A stretch of DNA of 64,000 nucleotides from Gymnothorax reevesii (lineage: Eukaryota > Chordata > Actinopteri > Anguilliformes > Muraenidae): positions 12,017,739 to 12,081,738 of the forward strand of contig CM056584.1 of NCBI GenBank assembly GCA_029721435.1, in the 5' to 3' direction. How positions within the stretch are numbered: position 1 is the stretch's first letter; every line of letters starts with the position of its first letter. The position numbers and the translations under genes were made by a program. The notes beneath the pieces are model-generated. The model made no database searches. It was given only the letters and a program-made list of their open reading frames with translations, and was not told the origin of the DNA. Below, piece by piece: positions 36,626 to 46,496 of the stretch.

Positions 36626-36774
36626 TAGGAAAGCCGAACTTGATTTCGTTGCTTTGTTGCGACTTCTCATGTGCATGGTGCAAACCAGCTTGTCCGATAA
36701 ACACGAGTGCTTTTGAATGGAAATGCATTGAGACGGGACTGGACATTTTGTCCGATGTAAGCGAAAATCCATTA

Positions 36775-37998
36775 GGGGAGACCGGGGCTTGTTGTCTCAC
36801 TTTTTATAATCATATATTTCTTGGAATCAATACATCATATATATAAAAAATGTGTACCAGATGAAAGACCAAAGTCTCAGGTATATATTTTGAATTCTTG
36901 TAATTTTCATATCTTGTGTCACTGCAGAGTTATAAGCAATCAAATAGAGATTGTCATCATGTGACAAGTTGCACCACCAAAGGATAAGTTGTCACACTGG
37001 ATTTTGCAACTAATAAAACAAGGACAAAATAATTGTTGTTAGTTTTTTACTTGAAAGTGAATAAATCTTAACAAAACATAGTATGCAACGTGCATTATGA
37101 AACTTATGAAACTTAAACTAGTCCTGGAAGATCTATTAAAAAAAACTCAAACAAAACCTGACCTCACTAGTCAGTCCTGGAACATCCGGTCAGAAAATCT
37201 CAAACAAAACTTGACCTCACTAGTCAGACTCCTCATCTGAGGCGCAGTTCTGACATACGTAGATTGATTTGCCAGGGCTGCATTCTTCATGGGCCCATCC
37301 TTTGTATATTATGCACTGCACCCAGGTTTCCCCTGGGCGGCTGTTTCCAAATGGCTCTACACAGACCAGGCACAGGGACTCGTCTTCTTCTGATAAGGAG
37401 TCATCTGGAGTTTTTCTTTTTGTACCTGCCCTCTGTTTTTTCTCTGTGCTTTTCTTCTTTGGTATTTTGGATTTGGTTGCCTTGCCTTTCTTTTTGAACA
37501 GCCTTTCAGCTTCAAGTGCCTCCTTCACAGGTGTGTCGGTGAGAATAACAGTTTCTCTCTTCTTTCTCTGCTGGTTAACCTGTTTTCTTCACATGTGACA
37601 ACTAACCCCCGAATGACTGAGACAAGTTGCCCCAAACTACCATGTTTGCTCATGCTAGTTCTAGCTTTAAGTTAGCTTAAAACAGAACAATGACTGAGGT
37701 ATGACAGGATGCCTTAATATCTTCTCTAACCAGTCCACATGTATCACTGCTAGGATTTTTATCCAAAAGAAGCTTATTTTAAAACGTATAAAGTTAATAT
37801 TTTTTACTTTGGGTTGTGGAAATGGTTAATTGGTGCTCTTCTCAACTTACAATGTGTTGTTCTCCTCTCACACAGGACATGAGACCTGACCATGTAAAGG
37901 AAGAAAACTAGTGTTCCACTTTTTAGTAGCGCCGTCTAGTGGAGAAGACAATTGCAGTATGACAGCTTGCCCGTGTGACAACAAACCCTGGTCTCTCC
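36775..37998. mobile_element. Non-autonomous pogo-like DNA transposon
   Basis: The ends are inverted repeats: GGGGAGACCGGGGCTTGTTG on the left, and the reverse complement of a CAACAAACCCTGGTCTCTCC-like end on the right. TA lies on each side (36773-36774 and 37999-38000), as expected for Tc1/mariner-superfamily insertion. Inside is a minus-strand C-terminal piece of a pogo-like (DDE_1) transposase with a PHD-like finger. The catalytic domain is absent, so the copy is an internal-deletion derivative that could not move by itself. Terminal-repeat text like this occurs again at 26107-26137. Confidence 0.7.
37220..37570 (-). pseudogene. C-terminal fragment of pogo-like transposase with PHD-like finger
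   Basis: The open frame reads KKRETVILTDTPVKEALEAE, a Lys-rich linker, an acidic SLSEEDE stretch, and then a finger reading LCLVC, GETWVQC, GWAHEEC, YVCQNC, before a TAG stop. The ILTDTP linker followed by a CxxC/HxxC/CxxC finger at the C terminus is how I know several fish pogo/Tigger-like transposases to end. The second zinc pair is damaged: after WVQCII comes Tyr where the family has Cys. There is no upstream ATG joined to a DDE domain. It is a remnant, not a host gene, although domestication of the finger cannot be excluded from sequence alone. Confidence 0.7.
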
Positions 37999-38121
37999 TA
38001 TATAAAATCCGGTATATTTGATGTTTATTTAATCGAAAATCATCACAGAAAAATCGAGACTTGAGCTGTTGTCCGGTATGAGCAATTTTCCATTTTATAC
38101 GAGGAGGGTTTAGGCTTTATT

Positions 38122-38209
38122 CAACAAATATTGAATACGTCACTACTCTAGTTTTTTATATCTCTGTGCAAATACCTATTAAAGTTGGTGACGTATTCAA
38201 TATTTGTTG
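38122..38209. repeat. 22-bp perfect inverted repeat with 44-bp spacer
   Basis: The arms 38122-38143 and 38188-38209 are exact reverse complements (core AATATTGAATACGTCAC). The spacer is AT-rich. It could fold as a hairpin or be the terminal repeats of a very short MITE. No coding content. Confidence 0.75.
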
Positions 38210-38437
38210 TCGCTCTCTCCTCCCATCGCTGAAAATGAAGTGGATGAGCCATAGCTGTAATGCGACGTGAGTATTTAGTAACGTAAACCCCGCTAGAAGC
38301 CACAGGGGTCTCATGTTTGTCTTGCTTCTAAATCACACCTCCCGCTCAATCTGTTTTAAACAAAAGACGTAAAAGAGGTAACGCACGCCTGCGCAGATGG
38401 GATGCAGTGATCAGAAAACATGTTTCTGGCATTTATC

Positions 38438-38568
38438 ATGTACACAGGGATATGAATAACCAGGTTTCTCTGTATCCCATGTAAACATCATATCCTGGAT
38501 ATGCTCAAAGCCGGGATAAGCCTCAAAACCGGGATACTAAGGACCTTGTAAACACAGTCATTGAGACA
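38438..38568. repeat. Interspersed repeat fragment, MITE-like
   Basis: This short stretch has repeated internal phrases: CATGTACACAGGGATATG, GTATCCCATGTAAAC, and the near-repeats CAAAGCCGGGATAAGC and CAAAACCGGGATACTAAG. I recall similar sequences scattered in fish genomes. Family unknown. It abuts minisatellite block 2. Confidence 0.45.
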
Positions 38569-39540
38569 CAACAGATACACACTGAGACACAGCAGAAATG
38601 TACTGAAACACAACACAGTCTTGAAACACAGAGACACCGCAGAGATGAACAAAAAAAAAACAAAACAAAAGTGACACACTGAGACACAGCAAAGATGTTC
38701 TAAAACACAACATCTACAGTGAGACACAGCCGACATGTATTAAAACACATCAGTTACAGAGAGACACAGCCAAGATTTACGAAAACCCAGCAGTTACAGT
38801 GAGACACAGCCGAGATGTATGGAAACACGTAATTGACACACTAAGACACAGCAGAGATGTGCTGAAGCACTGCGTTGACACACACTGACACACAGCAGAG
38901 ATGCACTGAAACAGCAGAGATGCACTTAGTGGTAGCATAACTGAATTGAAAGACAGCTGGGGTTTCTGAGACAGGGCAGAGATGGGGTCAGACACATTGA
39001 GAGAAAGCAGAGAAACGACCTGAGACTGTGACACGCTGAGGCACAGCAGAGACGCACTGAGACTCAGCAGATACACAGTGAGAAACAGCATGGATGCACT
39101 GAAACACAGAAAAGAGACACTGAGACACAGTTGAGACACGCTGATGCATGGAAGAGATACATTGATGCGCACATTAACACAGCTGATTTGCTCTGAGACT
39201 AAGCATAGACACACTGAGACACAGAAAAGATGCACTGAGACATGGGTGAGACACACTGAAACATGACAGAGACACACTGAGATTCAGCAGATACTCACTG
39301 AGAAACAGCATGGAGGCATTGAAAAATGGAAAAGACAGACTGAGACACGCATGAGACACACTGAGACATGGAAGAAACATGCTGAAACATGGCAGAGACG
39401 CACTGAGACACAGCAGTAGTGCACTGAGAGAAGTGAAGACATAGCAGATACATACTCAGACACTTAAGAGACGCCCTGAAACAGTAGTGGCGCTCTGAGC
39501 CATATCGAGACACTGCAGAGCTGCACTGACATGCAGTATT
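38569..39540. repeat. Diverged minisatellite, block 2 (same 21-bp family)
   Basis: This is nearly 1 kb of imperfect repeats such as ACACTGAGACACAGCAGAAA, with short interruptions, for example an A-rich run near 38648. The unit is the same as at 35681-36180. The two blocks are separated by about 2.4 kb that includes a MITE and a pogo-like element, so they may once have been one array later split by insertions. The minus-strand reading frame of 166 codons here is repeat-driven and not a gene. Confidence 0.85.
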
Positions 39541-39591
39541 GATGCCTGCACTATTACAGAGACACAGCTATTTACTGTGATCCTCCACACT

Positions 39592-39893
39592 AATGCCGCT
39601 TTTCCATTGCACAGTCTTAGCACTACTCGCCTCTACTGGACTCTACTTGGTTTTGGTCATTTTCCATTGCAATTGAGTACCACCTCAACGTGGGTGGGGT
39701 CATCATAGCAAGCATCACTCTCTGGCCAATCAGTGACCTGCAGTCTGATGACATCACATTGTCAGCTCAACTCAGCTCGCTTGGAACCCTGGCCGAGTTG
39801 GTATTAAAAAAGTATCTGGTACCAGGTACTATCACCTAATGGAAAACCCTAAAAACCGAGTAGACTTGAGTAGGCGCTATTAGAAATGCCCTT
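39592..39893. mobile_element. Palindromic MITE starting AATGCCGCTTTTCCATT
   Basis: The left side reads GCCGCTTTTCCATTGCAC and CTACTTGGTTTTGGTCATTT. The right side, reverse-complemented, reads CTACTCGGTTTTTAGGGTTT. The two halves fold on each other. The interior CTGGTACCAGGTACTATC is also palindromic. This matches a widespread fish MITE type as I remember it. No ORF. Confidence 0.65.
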
Positions 39894-39957
39894 TAAAAGA
39901 AAGTTTTCACAAATGCACCCATATGCCTGTAAGGTACATAATCTCTAACTGTCCTTA

Positions 39958-40733
39958 AAGGAGAATTCTGGTGTGAAATTGATTTGGGGTGTATTGAAAC
40001 ATGATAAAGAGTACTAACCTTTGTTGAATACCCCACCTATGTACACACGCAACATTTTGAAATATATAGCTTTTTAGCCAAAGCTCCCAGCAGGCTTACA
40101 ATAGTAGTGAATCGGGCATACCATTGCCATGCAAAGAAATTGGTATTTTTTTCATCATTAACAAGGTTCAAAGTAGCTCCACACTTCATTGGTTGAATTT
40201 GGAGGGTCCTGACATTTAAAACGAGTCACTGAGAACCTTGAGTTAGTTTCCAGTTGGCTCCATCTTGAAAGTCACAAAAAGTCGATTGACGAGCACAAAG
40301 GAATAGATTGCAATCTGTTCCCCTATCCTTCCTATTCGTTCGTACTTGTCAATCGACTTATCGTAACTTTCAAGATGGATGCGACTGAAAACTAGCTCAA
40401 GGTACTGTTCGCATAAATAGTCTTTTTTTAATAAACTACCTGTGCATTTTCAAAGTTCTAAGGGCCTTGTTTTAAATGTCAGGGCCCTCGGAATTCTACC
40501 GATGAAGTGTGGATCTACTTTGAGCCTTGTTAATGATGAAAAATATATTGATTTCTTTGCACGGCAACGCTACGCCCGATTCACTACCATTGTAAGCCTG
40601 TTGGGAGCTTCGGCTAAAAAGCTATTTATTTTGAAATATTGCGTGCGTACGGAGGTGGGGTATTTGGCAAAGGTTAGTACTTGTCATCACGTTTCAATAC
40701 ACCCCAAGTCAATTTCACACTGGAATTCTCCTT
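39958..40733. mobile_element. Foldback element with about 350-bp arms
   Basis: The termini AAGGAGAATTCTGGTGTGAA and the reverse complement of TTCACACTGGAATTCTCCTT are almost identical. The inverted symmetry continues nearly to the centre near 40319, including TTTGGGGTGTATTGAAAC, TTTTAGCCAAAGCTCC and TCCATCTTGAAAGT in both arms. The right arm carries about 60 bp near 40400-40460 that the left arm lacks. There is no transposase; apparent ORFs are chance. Confidence 0.85.
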
Positions 40734-41910
40734 GACTTTGTCTTGCTCTGACTCACACATGTCCCATTTCCTATGCCTGACTCTTCACAGGAAGTAAGTT
40801 ACAGCAGGAAATGCTTCATCTTCTCTTATGCTTTGACAACGCTCCAACCCCCTCCTCCACCACACTGTGGATGTGAAATGTGAAACACTAAAGGTGTCTT
40901 ACAGCACATCAGTTCCAATAAGCATCTCGCCTGAACCCCATCGCTCTTCCAAGGCGCAAACTCCCAGTTGTCACACATAAAAAAAAACAAAATCCTTCCA
41001 GCTTCAAAGCTCACATTAAAAACTCAGTACAGTTCAAAGAACTCTCAGAGACTTTGTGTTATTGACATAAGTTTAACTAGGTCCTCCAGCGCGCGGCTGT
41101 CATGCCCAACATTTCTATTCCTGACACACAAAAATACATTTATGCATTTTTAAAATGTTCTGCAAGTCTGTGAAATTTGATCTTGGTTTAATATCAGGAT
41201 GAGCTGTGCTGCGAGTCACTAACCAGCAGTTCATAAAGAGACTGTAATGTCTGGTTACCTTTAGAGGATGTAATGTATGTACTGTCAAGACCAGCGGTTC
41301 TCACAGCCTCTCTGGAGAACTCCAGCCAGATCCTGATCCAGATTTGTTTCATTCCGCCTTAAGCTCTCCTGATGTAAATAATCATGGACTTGATCAGTAA
41401 GTGTAGTTGATGTGGGATAGAAGAAATATCCGGGTCTAACTGGTGTGCCCGGAGGAGTCAGAGTAGGAGTAGTGCCCTGAGCAGGTTGTGTTATGTAAAG
41501 GTCTCATCCAGTACATCGTCTTTATGCACCTCAGTCTGCTGCGGAGTTGGACTGAGACTATTAGTAGGTGTTTGCTCTACAAAGCAGGATTGATCCTGTA
41601 ACTGCAAACTATGTGTGGGTGGTGCTCTGTACAGTGAAGTGCTCTCAATCCTGTGTGTTTAGAACCCTGTTCAGTAGTGTAATGCCACCTCCATTTGCAT
41701 TAGGGGCTGCTCTGAACAGGGACTATCGCCAAGCTGACCCGCAGGGTCTACATTTAGCGAGGAGTGCAGCAATATCAGGGGCTGAAAAGTGAACAGCTCT
41801 TCATTCTGGCAGCTCATCTGCCTTCTGCAGGAGAGAAGAGGGGGGGGTGAGGGGGGGCACTTGAAGGGAAAAGTGCTGTAAATGGGGTAGAGTGGAGCCG
41901 TGGGTTTGTG

Positions 41911-41930
41911 AGAGAGAGAGAGAGAGAGAG
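41911..41930. repeat. (GA)n microsatellite
   Basis: About ten GA units in rab26 intron 1. Confidence 0.9.
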
Positions 41931-42720
41931 GACTTGGGGTGCGTTTCATTAGCCTTGTTTGCTTAGGAAAGTTCCTGACTCCTTGGAAATGGTAGAATTA
42001 TTTAGGTGGCAGCCATGATATACTCTAAATGCTATGTAAAGGAGTCTAATGCTTCCTTACTTATTTCCTTTAGCTTTGGGCACACTGGGCCATCCCTAAT
42101 GAAATGAAGGGAGATAATACCATCCCAAAATTCCTTGCAGTGGCATTATTTAATGCGACGCACCGTCCATCAGCCCACTCGCAACAGCAAATGAACATGA
42201 CAGGCCAAGGGACGCATGATGACGTCCCCGAGTGTAAGTGCTGTCGGATTCCCTTTGTTACACGGTTGTCTGGTCTTAAGTCCTTCAGAAATTTCCTTTG
42301 CATCTTTCCTTGGCCTTATGTTTTCCATCGAGGTTCAGGAAAAGTGGTCGGGAATTAGACAATAGGATGCAACATTTTGGCTATTTGAATGCTTCCTGGG
42401 TTTTTGTTTTAAGCAGCCTAATATAGTCCGCGTGCTGGATCACTGACCAGGTGCAAAACTCGTCCGACTTCTCTCTCGCGAGCAGAAAGCACAAACATCA
42501 ACAGGATCTTATTTCACAGACTCACTGTAGAGCTCAAATGGGAGGGGCGGTGCAGTACATATGGGAAGCTGTGTCTGGCCTCTCTGAGAAAAACCACGAA
42601 GAAGAGATGGGCAATACCAGCGTCTAAGGTCATCGCCCACTTAGGTTCTCCTTTACAAGTGAGGATCTGGTGGATCAATGTCAGTCAACCAACCATAAGA
42701 AATGAATCACTGTGCTTGGC

Positions 42721-42732
42721 TTCAAAAAAAAA
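42721..42732. repeat. Short A-tract
   Basis: A run of adenines close to the Tc1-like element. No function inferred. Confidence 0.5.
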
Positions 42733-42809
42733 AAAAGGACTGTGGTCTCATAGTTATGTATGATTTTAAATAATTACGTATTTCCCATGAGTAACTGAAT
42801 AACAATATA

Positions 42810-44319
42810 TACTCAGCAACAAAAGTTTCTGTGACACCATTTATGTGTATGTTATAAATGACACGCAAAGATCTCAATGCAATCAATATGTTTATTTAAC
42901 AGGAGAAACACTGACTTTTCAGTGCCAACGTCACTCAAAACGAAAAATGTCATTTTCATGCGTCATGAAGCACTTGTCTGACGTCTAACCAATTGTGACC
43001 TTCACACTTCAATACCGGGTGTGACTTCCTCGTGCCATGATGCAAGCAACGCATCTCCGGCGCATGGACCGAATCAGATGTGCCAGAAATTGCTGTGGGA
43101 TGTCATTCCAAATCTGACGTAGACGTTGTCGCAATTCCTGGAGTGTAGCTGGCGGGTTATCCAACCGCCGCAAACGTCGATCCATCTCGTCCCAAAGATG
43201 CTCCATTGGGGACATGTCTGGGGATCTGGCTGGCCATGGCAGGACATTGACATGTTTTTGCATCAGATACTGCTGTACAATCCTCGCAACGTGTGGTCTG
43301 GCGTTATCATGTTGCAGCGTTATTCCGGGACCATGTTGCATCAAAAACGGTACCACCAATGGCCGTAGCACTTCATCGCGATATCTTTGACCTGTCAGAT
43401 TTCCATCAATAACAAGCAAATCTGTTCTGTTTCTAGCCGTGATCCCTCCCCAAATCATGACACTACCACCTCCAAAACGATCAAATTCCTGAACACAGTT
43501 GTTGGCATAACGTTCTCCACGTCGACGGTATACACGTAAACGACCATCACATCGGTTAAGCATGAATCTTGATTCATCAGTGAAGAGTACAAGATCCCAC
43601 TGACGTTGGATCCACCGTCGATGTTGTTGTGCCCACTGTAGACGCAGTCGTCGGTGTTGTACTGTGAGTATTGGACGTCTTGCTGGCCGACGTGGGACAA
43701 TGCCAAAATGACGGAGACGGCGACGGATTGTCTGTGCAGACAGTCGCCTCAAACCAGGTATCGTTCTTGCAGTTATGGTTGCAGGTTGGAATCGATTTCG
43801 GAGATGGGTTGTTCGAATCCAGTTGTCCTGTCTGGGAGTGGTTACTCGTGGACGGCCGCTGCGAGGACGGTCTCTGACATGTCTTGTCTGCTGATGACGC
43901 TGCCATAAGTTCCAAATGGTGTTTCGGTGGACATTCAGGCGATGAGCAACTTCCCTCTGCGAGGTTCTGGATTCAATCATCCCAATGGCCCTCCACCGAT
44001 CATTTTCAGACAGTCTTGGCATTTAGAGGGTAGAGTTCCTGATCCGAAATGGCTGTGTTTTCGATAAGTGATGCTTACGTCGTTCATCAGGCACAATGTG
44101 AACATTCCAAAAATTCTCCTCTTTTATTGCCATCCACAAGCATGATTTACGCACATTTTCACGTGCAAAGTCATTTTCTCGCATTTTCATGATTTCCATT
44201 TCAATGTTGTGTTTACGTGTACTGTTTCAGTCTGATATCACCATGTATGACAATTTCATGATTGCGTTATGAAAAATAATTAACAATATTGGTGTCACAG
44301 AAACTTTTGTTGCTGAGTA
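42810..44319 (-). mobile_element. Complete Tc1-like transposon
   Basis: The 1,510-bp element has terminal inverted repeats reading TACTCAGCAACAAAAGTTTC and continuing TGTGACACCA at both ends, flanked by TA at 42808-42809 and 44320-44321. Only the outer 30 or so bases match well, which suits a short-TIR Tc1-like element. It holds one uninterrupted transposase ORF on the minus strand. Near-perfect ends plus an open frame suggest recent arrival in rab26 intron 1. The element is antisense to nothing: it lies in the same strand orientation as rab26. Confidence 0.92.
43009..44022 (-). CDS. Tc1-like DD34E transposase, intact
   Basis: This 337-aa protein starts at ATG (44022-44020) and ends in TGA. 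Tc1 transposases bind their terminal repeats, cut both strands and insert at TA. Residues 1-60 form a paired-type helix-turn-helix beginning MPRLSENDRWRAIGMIE, followed by a GRPR AT-hook-like motif near 56-59. The catalytic triad is complete: D149 in LFTDESRF, D239 in LQHDNARPH and E274 in SPMEHLWDEM, with 34 residues between the second and third (DD34E). GGGSVMIWGGI at 184-194 is the family's glycine-rich box. Length is typical (about 340 aa). There are no frameshifts or internal stops. Activity cannot be judged from sequence alone, but nothing required is visibly missing. Confidence 0.93.
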   Translation of the reverse strand: MPRLSENDRWRAIGMIESRTSQREVAHRLNVHRNTIWNLWQRHQQTRHVRDRPRSGRPRVTTPRQDNWIRTTHLRNRFQPATITARTIPGLRRLSAQTIRRRLRHFGIVPRRPARRPILTVQHRRLRLQWAQQHRRWIQRQWDLVLFTDESRFMLNRCDGRLRVYRRRGERYANNCVQEFDRFGGGSVMIWGGITARNRTDLLVIDGNLTGQRYRDEVLRPLVVPFLMQHGPGITLQHDNARPHVARIVQQYLMQKHVNVLPWPARSPDMSPMEHLWDEMDRRLRRLDNPPATLQELRQRLRQIWNDIPQQFLAHLIRSMRRRCVACIMARGSHTRY

Positions 44320-45359
44320 TATGTGACCACAGATTATTTTATTTTAAATATTTTTTTTAATGTGTGTGCTTGTTTAAGTTTAAGAAAAAAAAGAAAAACA
44401 TTTGTGGGAGATTGAGAACTCCATCGCTGGACTCTCTCTGTCTGTCATGTCCCTCTCCCGTCCACCAGGGACTTTTCTCTTCACCCCTCTGACCAGAGAA
44501 CAAATATTGACAATTTTTTCCTGTAAATGCATGAGCCTATTTAAGGCTTTATAACTCAGTATTTGTGTTGCAGAGATTATGGAAAATTATTCCAGTGAAG
44601 CAAGATATTTGCAAATTCAATTTTAGAATTGTTCAGGAATTAAATTTCAGAATTTACGGATGCCGGCGTTTATGTCTGCACAAAGGGGTTAAGTGCTGCC
44701 TGTTAGCCTCCGGATTTACAGCATGAATAAGAAACAGAGAAAGAAACGAGACCCCAGTGTGATCCCACCGGCGCCCACTCCACACAGCGCTCATTAACCG
44801 AGCCTTAAGGCTCAACACACTTAGAGGGCCTGTCACGCTGTCCCAAATCACCCTCGCTGACATTGTCCCCATTTGTCCCCATCTGCTCGTCTGCCCAGGA
44901 CACACTCCTCTCCCCGTCCCCACTCACCATCTCTCCCCGTTCGTGGGCGGAGTTGCTCTGTCCTTCACTTTGGAGTTAAATCATGAGAAATTTAATCCCA
45001 TTAATCCAGGTCTGAGGCGCGAACTGCATACAAAAAATAACTTCAAACGAAGCGAGGGCATAAATTCTTGGGGAGATGTCAAAACGCCAGGCGTCATGTG
45101 ACGTGAGCGGGTCGAGTGAATACAGAAGTGGACGCTGGCCGCCGCCAGCACGAGTGCCATCCCAAACAGCCCTTCTGCGGACTGACTGGAGCCCCCACCC
45201 TGCTGACCTGCCCCAGACAGGCCGACACCGCAGCAGCACCGCCAGAGAGTCAGGGAGAGGCATTTATGTGCCATGACTGAGGGAAGTACATCTGTCTGTC
45301 CATATTCCTGCTGGTCTGTAAAACACTTGGGGACCAGTGAACTTGGCCAAGGACAAATT

Positions 45360-45655
45360 GGGTGCATCTCAAAGCATAGGCTGCAGTCTTCAAAGGCTGC
45401 AGTTTTAGGGATTGTCACTGATTACCATTCTCCAAACTAACATTTGGGGTTAGGAATACGAAGACATTTACAGTTAGGTTTAGGGCTTGATGTTACACTT
45501 AAGGGTAGGGTTAGAGAGACCAGTGACGACTCCCTTAAACCAAAGCTGTCTAGCGGAGATGAAATGACATCATATCACTTTGGTGGATGTAATTAAGTGA
45601 CGACCCCTACAAATGCAGCCCATGAAGGATGTAGCCTACGCTTTGAGATGCACCC
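45360..45655. mobile_element. MITE with about 50-bp inverted ends
   Basis: The ends are GGGTGCATCTCAAAGCATAG and the reverse complement of CTACGCTTTGAGATGCACCC. The symmetry extends inward through GGCTGCAG and CTTCAAAGGCTGCAGTTTTA with a few mismatches. The interior contains GGGTTAGG-like telomere-style words. No coding content. No clear target duplication. Confidence 0.8.
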
Positions 45656-46474
45656 ATTGTTTCAGTGATGGCTAATGGACTCCATTGGCTGTTGCTAGCG
45701 TTGTGCAAACAGTTTACTAGAATTCTGAGTTTATTTGTAGTTTTCTCACAGCATTATACTCTATATAAGTTTATAAAACTGTCATCTTTACATATTGATG
45801 GTAAAAGAGGATTTTTGAGCCAATTTACCCATATTCCCAAGAGAGGGAACATCAGTTACAACTTGTTAAGACTTTGTATTATACTTCGATCGGGCAAACA
45901 AGCGAGGCGCAGACAACAATTCTGTATTGTTCCCAAAAATGTCACACGCTGCTCTCCATTATAATCAGAATGATGCAGGAACCCAAATCTAGGACTGAAA
46001 ACTGTGGGTCCCACATTCTGCTTAGTACCACTCTCTCGAGACACCTGAACACAAAGCCACGGACCTCTTGAACCTGCAGGTTTTTTGGGAAATGGCTGTG
46101 ATAGGCTGAAGCCGTAATAAGAGTTGTGTTGGTGAAATCTGGATTGTCACTTGAGGATTGACCCTGCCTTGATCTCTAGACACTACATTTTGCTGTACTG
46201 GGGATCTTTATGTTTGACACATGCATTGCATGGACGCAGACAGGAGCTGTGATGCACCAACTTCGGAAAGACGATAGTCGGCGAGTAGTTTCAGGCGGCA
46301 CCCAATATGTCACAGTGGATTGAGACAAATTTTCCAGCGGCATTTAAATGTCTGTTGTCCCATATTTACTGTGGATTCTGAAATTTGCCATTTTTTAATT
46401 GTAAACTGCTTTACATCAGATGTAGTCCAGGCTAAATATTAATGGAGTACTGTTTTAAAAAACCACTGCCCCGA

Positions 46475-46496
46475 CCCCCCCCCCCCCCCCCCCCCC
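46475..46496. repeat. Poly-C run
   Basis: An uninterrupted run of about 22 cytosines followed by AATATAAAAAATG. Length is prone to sequencing and replication error. Confidence 0.9.

Larger units (their letters stand above)
40734..42807. other. Intron stretch without recognised genes
   Basis: Apart from a (GA)n tract at 41911-41930 and a small A-run, I see no exon, transposon end or RNA gene here. The short ORFs lack family resemblance. Confidence 0.5.

Noticed and set aside
38777..39277. 166-codon minus-strand ORF with CLSVS-type repeats
   Set aside because: It is a reading of a 21-bp minisatellite, whose period keeps the frame open.
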